From positions 884,062,835-884,126,834 of the forward strand of contig OY856410.1 in NCBI GenBank assembly GCA_963693085.1: 64,000 nt of DNA, read 5' to 3'. Position 1 is the first letter of the stretch, and every line of letters starts with the position of its first letter. Shown here piece after piece: positions 57,083-64,000 of this stretch. The notes beneath the pieces were generated by a model that was not told the origin of the DNA, did no database searches, and saw only the letters and a list, made by a program, of their open reading frames with translations. Both the position numbers and the translations under genes were made by a program. This DNA comes from Alisma plantago-aquatica. Taxonomy: Eukaryota; Streptophyta; Magnoliopsida; Alismatales; Alismataceae.

Positions 57083-58486
57083 TGAAAACCTCTAGAGGGG
57101 GGGTGAATAGAGTTTTATAGAGATTTTAAATAATTTAAACTCAAGCAACCACAAATAAAGATTGGACAAAGAGACACAAGGGTTTAGAGTGGTTCCTAGC
57201 CTTAGCAAATACTAAGGTAGTCAGTCCACTACCCGGTTGCTTACCCAACCGGGATTTGAAAAGAAATTATTTTATTACCTCACAAGGATTTTACATAAAA
57301 TACATTTCTTTTCCCTAAACCCTTCAAGCAGCCTTCACCTAGAAGTAATCGCCCAACTCGAAGCAGCCTTCCCTTGAGGTAGATGCACCAACACCCGTTG
57401 CACCAGCCTACTGAAGTAGCTTCCCGTGCGATAGCCTTCTTGAAGTAGCTTGAAGTCCCCTTCTCCACCTGAGAAGTCCACTCTCTCCAATCTGCAGCCT
57501 CCAACCCTAGGAGTAGCAAGGAGAGTACAAGGAATAAATAGGAACAAGAAAGAAATACAGAAATTACAATACCGTTGTAAGCACAAGGCTTGATTTTCCT
57601 ATATCAAGCGTTTGGATCTCCCAACCAAGATATATATCAATGTGATTATTATGTGTAGGAGATCCTAGTCTATAGGACACGAAATGGTATCAATGTGAAT
57701 GTATAACAAGTGTGGGAATTTCACAATTGCTCTAAACAGATTGCCAATGTAGTGTATGCTCAAAGATTGCACAATTGAGTATATGTAAGTTCATGCTAGT
57801 GTCCTATAGCTTGTCCTATTTATAGGAATGGCCTAAGTATGCTTAAGAACGTTCTAGACAACTTCTAGGGGGTTCCTAGTGCTTAACTAGCCGTTAGGAA
57901 TAAGTTAGGTGCATTAGCAACGGCTAGATAATTAATTCTGCAGTTGCTGTCAGAGACCATCTCGGTCGAGGACTTGTCGACCGAGATGCCCGGTCGGTCG
58001 AGGATTGTTCGACCGACAGGCTCTCTGGATTAACGTTTATTTGCAACTGTCAACTGCTGTGTCTAACGACTACTTTTGGTCAATCTCGGTCGAGAAGTTT
58101 GTCGACCGAGAGTGTATCGGTCGAGGAGTGTGGTCGACCGAGATTGACTCTATTTTCAATCTTTCAATTAAGATACTAAGTGAGTGCATGAGTGTGCATT
58201 ATGTGATCCTATTAGAAGGAGATGACCTAACTAAGTGTAGTGTTTAGTTAGGGAGATCTAACGCTTGATTTACATGAAGTCTAAGTACTTGTACATTATA
58301 TGTTTGTACAAGTTTACATATGATTACATTGCATGATATTTATAAACATTCAAGCGTAAGGATTCCCTAGAACTTTGTCATCACCTTGTTCCTGCACACT
58401 TAAGTAGCTCGTTAGATTAATAAGAATGAAATGTTTGTCATCATCGAAACAAAAGGGATTTATCATAATATCCAATTTATCCAACA
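57083..58486 (-). repeat. Element B LTR 3 (outer 5' LTR)
   Basis: 1404 bp, minus-strand start TGTTGGATAA at 58486. TATA box 57816-57825, inverted-repeat cluster 57959-58144. Confidence 0.95.
57816..57825 (-). promoter_or_regulatory. TATA box in element B outer 5' LTR
   Basis: CTATAAATAG on the minus strand, about 135 bases downstream of the inverted-repeat cluster, as in element A. Confidence 0.6.
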
Positions 58487-58491
58487 CTTAT
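58487..58491. repeat. Target-site duplication CTTAT, right (element B)
   Basis: Matches 45081-45085. Confidence 0.95.
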
Positions 58492-59240
58492 ATGAAATGT
58501 CTCTTGTTAATTCAACTCATAACATATATGGTAACTTAATAGTATCATGGCATCTGACCATCGAACCATGTAATATCTGAACCTCTAGAAAAGTATGTAT
58601 AGCAACATACAACAAGTCAATAATTCAATTACACATGTTTATGGAAGAACCTAATTGGCAGATTGAACGTTTGTAATATGAATATGTTAAGTCAATACTA
58701 GTAACAGGTCTACTATCACCTATCTAATGACATGTGCACGATGTAAAATGATAATCAGAACCCCTAGTAAATATAACTTAAAATAGTAGCAACTTAAAAT
58801 AAAGAGTATGTGCTCATATTAGAATGCGGGATAGGTAGTAAAGTTCTATAAAAGATTTGCATTCAGTAGATTAAACCCATGGTAATCACAAGTGATAGGA
58901 AGGTACGTAAACATGTTACAAACCATATTGTTAATATAGTGGGATAATGAATTCTAGTAGTAAATTTAGTGGTATGCATGGATATCAATGTAGTAATACT
59001 AGTAAAAAGTACATTACATACTTATATAACTAGTTAGGAAGTCTAGAAATTCGATATATGTATCTAATTTATCTAAAATATGAACAAAGTCAATGCATGA
59101 AGATGAACTGTACATGAAATTAGATATGCATTATGGCATCTGATATGTAAGGCATGTTAATCTCACATAATCTATATACTCTCTTTAAAACATCGATACA
59201 TACATACATATATATATACATATACATACATACATACATA

Positions 59241-59279
<39 letters not shown>

Positions 59280-61063
59280 ATGATGATACTTAGAAATAAA
59301 AAATAGATCTCGAAGGTATGTTTATAAATGTTTTAATATTTTGAATTAATTCTTATTTGACAGAAAGAAACTTAATGAGAAAGTTGTGTTATAAGTAGTA
59401 ATTTGGACGAATTGATAATTTGAGGAACCTACTATAGACTACATGATAATTTAGAACATAGACAAAAACTAGATCCTAAACATATCAATATGTATATTAT
59501 CCTTTTGATAGTATCTATAAAGATATACAAAATTCAACTCATTTAGCAATGGGAGTATCTCTACGTTAGTTATACTACACATTGTTGGAAACTCAAAACC
59601 CTAGAAATGGATAATCAAGATGCTTGGACAAATCAATTATAATTAATAAGTCCATTGAAATCTAATAGGCATACTTCTATATAAATGAAAACTTCTTTGA
59701 AATTAATGTTTTGGAACCTCTACATTTCCTAACTTAGTTTCACATGAAATATTTCCTAATGTAATCACTACCCTATATGAATTGAATGAATGAATCAATG
59801 ACTTCTACTAAACTTTTATTTAAAAAAATAATAGAAAGAGAATGTGAAAGAACATTGGAACTATAATGTAGTGTCTATCTATATGATAAGAAAATAATAT
59901 ATATCTACACGTAATACTAACATATACATGTGTACAATTAAGTAGAACCCTAGAAAGAGAGATAATTCAAGAACCATTAAATAATAATAACCTAATTAAG
60001 AAAAGAAATGCTAAATAGAAAATTGAACAACATTAATTCCAAGTCAAATGGTGACAAGATCATTATTCTTTGTAGTTACATCTTCATAAGTTCTTGGAGA
60101 CACTTTGTGATGATGAAATTCATGGAGTCTTGGATAAATTGAGGTACTAGATTCTCAATTTACTTATTGAGTTATTTTTCTTCCCTCTTGAATTTCATAT
60201 ACCTTATTTGGTGGTGAACCCTAAAATATTTTATGAGCCTTTCCTTCCTATGAAGGTCATTACCCAAAAATTCATTATTTTTGGATTTTATTAAATATTA
60301 AGATAGTAATGGAATTGAATTCTTGGAGTTTTGACTCCCTAGACTTTGGTCCTTTTGGGCTTTGGCTCCTTTAGATCTTTGGCTCCTAAAGGTTGGGTAC
60401 ATCCTGCCACCATGTGCATAGGTTATAATGATTAGTGGTCCCAATATATTGGTTGAAATGGTAGGGTACCGTGTCATTCTTTCATAGATTATTGAACACA
60501 TGGTATTGTGGTCATAGATAAGGAAATGATATGACATCATTCAATCTTGATATTTAAAGTTGATCATTGAAAATATTCTTGATAGTTTGATATCTTGAAC
60601 ATGGATAATCTTGCAAAATTGTTAGCCTTCTAGAATTTCTTTTTGAACTTTGAACAGTGAAAAAGTGATACTTGTTATTCTCATTTTTCCGAACTAAGTC
60701 CACCAAATAATCTCCTCCTAGAATTGATCTCATACCGGAATCATGTTTTGTACCTAGTTTTTAATCACTCAACAATTGGATTTAATACCATGCTAGCTAA
60801 CCTATGTTTTCCCTTCATGGAATCCATGTGTTGTTTTGTTCCTTTGGGAACTCATGGACATGTGATATTAATATGGACTAGAAGAGACATGCATGATCCG
60901 TCCTCTGTTGAAGAGTAGATGGGAATCAATTCTTAAATCTTGTAATGTCATATATGTAATATTTTGCGACTCTAATGAAAATGCATGATGGTAATAAAGA
61001 TTTGTTTATACTTTTGATTTCATTTTGTAAATATTTGATCATAAAGATTGGGTCTTTACTACA
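58492..61063 (+). repeat. 5' LTR of giant-LTR element, part 2
   Basis: Continues the LTR after element B; 58492-59276 aligns with 63216-64000. It ends ACTACA just before the primer site. Contains an AT-rich microsatellite at 59196-59276. No gene is supported; short ORFs at 60298-60918 do not resemble anything known to me. Confidence 0.75.
59196..59276. repeat. TA/TACA microsatellite
   Basis: TACA and TA repeats; expanded at the equivalent place in the 3' LTR (63911-64000). Confidence 0.95.
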
Positions 61064-61075
61064 TGGTTTCAGAGC
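61064..61075 (+). other. Primer-binding site of giant-LTR element
   Basis: TGGTTTCAGAGC, one mismatch from the initiator-Met-tRNA site, directly after the LTR end. Confidence 0.65.
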
Positions 61076-61850
61076 TATGAACAACCAACACTCATGCATG
61101 TCTCATGGAAGTTAGGGTTAAATAACTAGTACACCTAGAACTTAGGAAAATAGTTATGCCGGCTTTGCCCGGGATGGGTTCTCTCAGTCATAAAAAAAAC
61201 TTAGGAAAATATTTTAAACCAACCCTAGTCTTGTTAGCCTTATCTAGCTAAATGGAAATAGTAACTTACAATGTCATCTAGTGAAGAGGAAACATTACCA
61301 TATTAGTAGACGTGAGTTGAGGTGTAAAAAAGAACGTGAATAACTTAGTATTTGAAAAGTGAATATTGTGATTAGAAGCCCTAAGTTTTAATTTATGAAT
61401 CCCTTTTGTTATAAAATAACGCCCTTCTTCCCTATTATAAGTGAAATTACTTGAGTAACCCTTTGGGTTCCATATAAATCATCTTTTCAATATTGACTCA
61501 AATAGTTAGTATATAAAATATTGACGAATGTGATTGTGACTTTTTCATCGCATTTATTTTGGCCATATTTTAGTTTCGTATCGAGAGGTTTTCCCATCAA
61601 AATATTATTTTAATTAGAATACTATATTTACAATGAAAAATGATTTTTTTGAAGTTTTATTGATGATTTCTTAAACTAAGTACATCAAGGAAATATGAAA
61701 AAACCCTAGGTTAGTGAAGGAAATTACACTATAGTTAACATGTCTATTTATATTTCTAGTTGAATCCTTTAGGGGGTGGAGAATAGTATCTAACTAAACC
61801 ACAATCATTTCGATTTTGAGGACAAAATTATTTTTTAAGGGGTGGAGAGT
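61076..61850 (+). other. Noncoding interior of giant-LTR element
   Basis: About 775 bp of AT-rich DNA with no frame resembling gag or pol. It ends with a polypurine tract (AAGGGGTGGAGAG, 61838-61850) preceded by the GATTTTGAGGACAAAATT context of chromovirus elements. Confidence 0.7.
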
Positions 61851-63908
61851 TGTAACATATTGAAAATTGGCACTAGATTTTTATTCTGAGCTATTTTGGA
61901 TGATTTCCTCTCTTGAAAATATCTATTGATAAATCACCATTATAATTTTTGTTTTTGAAATTTCTTGGATTTAAAATATGAAAATGCAACTATACTTCAT
62001 CTTGATCGAGTCAATCTTATTTGGACCCCTACTTGAACCTATGTATATACAATTGGCATTGGACTAACACAACAATACAATTTGATTAGTAGATAATTAT
62101 AATTGTATAATTAAGAGTAAATTTGTTAGCAGTCTCATCATAACTAATATGAGAGTTAGTATTTTTAAAATTAAACAAATGCAAATTATAGTTCTGGTAA
62201 AATATTTGGTTCAAGAGGATGTGTAACCTGAGATCTATAAATACTTGGAAGTTTAGGGAGCTTAATAGAAAATATGAATTAAACCCTATTCAATTGTCAT
62301 AGTCAAATTGAATATTGACCATCATCAACCCGGCTAACCCTAATGAATGGTTAGACAAATAAAGATAACCTCTCTCTTGTTGAATTTTCACTTTGCAACC
62401 TATGAATCTGGTCAAAACATTACACAAAACTTCCTTGATACCCTTAGATCCTTTCCCCGTCGACCTTGAGACCTTATTCACCATCTGTTATTGTAGGAAC
62501 ACTTACCTATTCTTAGCAACTAGGGAATTTTAAACCCATTGTCCTCTCCACATTAAATGTCCTCAACCTCAACACCCTTCAAGATGTCTACTGATCTAGA
62601 AAATGGTAGGGAAGTTGCTCTTGATTGAAAAGCTGACCTGCAATGCCTGGAAGTATAGGGACCATCTCAGGTCCGTGCCACCTATAAACCAACAATTTGA
62701 CTCTTTCTTTGACTCTCTTATACGGATAAGTCCTAGAACAAATCTCACAATCACACACCCATTCAAAACCCTCTTACAATAGAGTGAAAAAGCATAGCCC
62801 CACTTCTCAACCCTAATGGCGCTTCATTAGTTCCTCACAATATCTATCCCTAACCTCAGGACACCAGGAACTCCATCACATCAACAAACTTTGGCCTGCA
62901 CATCCAGATCCAAACACCATCAAAGAAGATCCTAAGCCACCTGCAACACCTTAGGCCTACTGAAAATTCCTTCCTACCACTCAGCCATGAATCCTTATTA
63001 TATGTAACTAAATTCAGGTCTACATCCAACTTTTGGTCTTGAACCATCACCATAACCCATCTTTCCTTCCCACCAATCTTCTAGGAACATGATCTCTCAA
63101 CAACAACTCTCTATGGCTTGTGTGATAAACTATGAGGAGAAGCATTACATTCTGTAAGCCCCTTAGAGATCAATTATGTTCAGACAACTAGCAGGTCAGT
63201 AGTTAATGATCTTATCTGAAATGTCTCTTATGAACTCAAATCATAACATATATGGTAACTTAGTAGTATCAAGGTATTGAACCATATAATATATGAACAT
63301 CTAGCAAAGTATATACTACAACATACAACAAGTCATAATTCAATTACATGTGTTTATGGTAGAACCTAATTGGTAGATTGGAAGTTTTTAATATGAATAA
63401 GTTAAGTCAATACTAGTAATAGGTCTATTATTACCTATCTAATGACATGTGCATGATGTAAAATGATAATCAGAACCCCAAGTATATGTAACTGAAAACA
63501 GTAGTAACTTAAAAGTAAAAGTATGTACTCATATTAGAATGCAAGTTAGGTAGTAAAGTTCTATAAAAGATTTTCTTTTAGTAGATTAAACCCGTTGTAA
63601 TCATAAGTGATAGTAAGACACCTAAACATGTTACATGTCATATTTTTATTATACTAGAATAATTATCCTAGTAGTGTAGTGGTATGTATGGATATAAATG
63701 TAGTGATACTAGTAAAATTATATGGTACATATGTATGTAGCTAGATATCAAGTCTAGAAATTCAGTTTATGGATCTGATTTATTTAAAATATGAACAAAG
63801 TAGATAAGTGAAAGATGAACTATACATGAAATTATATATGCATGAAGGTATGTGATGTGTAAGGCATGTTAATTTAAGATAGTCTATGTACTATCTTTAA
63901 AAGCATCG

Positions 63909-64000
<92 letters not shown>
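61851..64000 (+). repeat. 3' LTR of giant-LTR element (cut by window edge)
   Basis: Starts TGTAACATATTG. Aligns with both parts of the 5' LTR, with about 670 bp missing near 62808-62824. The empty insertion site of element B is at 63211-63215. TATA box at 62235-62244. Confidence 0.85.
63911..64000. repeat. TA microsatellite to window end
   Basis: About 45 TA dinucleotides, continuing past the edge. Confidence 0.97.

Larger units (their letters stand above)
45086..58486 (-). mobile_element. Element B: composite LTR-internal-LTR-internal-LTR array
   Basis: Three LTRs of 1404 bp (45086-46489, 51085-52488, 57083-58486) alternate with two interiors (46490-51084 and 52489-57082). The period is 5999 then 5998 bp. 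A single CTTAT duplication flanks the whole block. Interiors differ by roughly ten substitutions and a one-base indel by eye; LTRs by about four or five sites each. Gene plan is as in element A, minus strand, with no pol. The likely origin is unequal recombination between LTRs after one insertion. Confidence 0.93.
43054..64000 (+). mobile_element. Gypsy-type element with giant LTRs and a 787-bp interior (right end outside window)
   Basis: The 5' LTR (43054-45085 plus 58492-61063, interrupted by element B) is followed by primer site TGGTTTCAGAGC, a short noncoding interior, polypurine tract AAGGGGTGGAGAG and a 3' LTR from 61851 past the window edge. LTR starts TGTAACAT and the polypurine context (GAGGACAAAATT...AAGGGGTGGA) resemble the Tekay/Del element at 11384, so I infer the same broad lineage. 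It has no gag or pol and can only move with a helper. The LTRs are well diverged and one carries an indel of about 670 bp, so the insertion is old. Confidence 0.75.

Noticed and set aside
45086..58486. Pure assembly artefact
   Set aside because: Cannot be excluded, but units differ by substitutions, an indel and a primer-site change, and flanks fit one target duplication and an empty site.
59196..59276. Centromere or telomere repeat
   Set aside because: Simple TA/TACA microsatellite; no telomere-type TTTAGGG array anywhere in the window.

Overview
This is plant nuclear DNA made almost entirely of nested transposable elements. I see no ordinary host gene, no RNA gene and no CRISPR array. The evidence for a plant is retroelement primer-binding sites of the initiator-Met-tRNA type (TGGTATCAGAGC), a chromodomain Ty3/gypsy polyprotein, Copia, LINE and MULE remnants, and a domain I know only from plant transposons. 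The species cannot be assigned from this window.

Layout. (1) 1-6730: 3' part of a plus-strand LTR element. It carries a broken plant-transposon-protein ORF and a broken Ulp1/C48-like peptidase ORF, then a polypurine tract and a 1854 bp LTR with ends TGATAA...TTATCA. (2) 6736-11378, resuming at 33480-34092: an old decayed minus-strand Copia element (gag/pre-integrase relics, leader with a MITE, LTR). (3) 11384-33474: a complete Tekay/Del-like gypsy element with 4.8 kb LTRs, inserted in the Copia LTR with target duplication AATTC. Its gag is split at 17091-24772 by element A, a minus-strand, pol-less Copia-derived element with target duplication CAGGG. (4) 34311-38985: a minisatellite, a decayed MULE transposase and unassigned DNA. 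(5) 38986-43053: a tandemly duplicated LINE-like relic. (6) 43054-64000: a gypsy-type element with about 4.6 kb LTRs and only 787 bp between them. Its left LTR is interrupted at 45086-58486 by element B, a close relative of A arranged LTR-internal-LTR-internal-LTR with one target duplication, CTTAT. The other gypsy LTR still holds the empty site at 63211-63215.

How the parts work together. A and B share one plan, read on the minus strand: 5' LTR, Met-tRNA primer site, ORF1 (two CCHC knuckles around a coiled coil, like the middle of a Copia Gag), a structured spacer, a promoter-like block of CG-rich inverted repeats plus a TATA box, ORF2 (plant-transposon-protein domain), a series of purine tracts, and the 3' LTR. 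They have no reverse transcriptase or integrase and must borrow them. ORF2 is open in all three copies. The same domain occurs in the otherwise different Ulp1-bearing element at the left edge.

Most notable: clustered short inverted repeats in the LTRs of at least three families; ORF2 with what looks like its own LTR-like promoter; the three-LTR composite; and the giant-LTR, coding-free gypsy element. Boundaries given to the base rest on LTR ends and target duplications read directly. Decayed protein relics were recognised by eye and have approximate limits.
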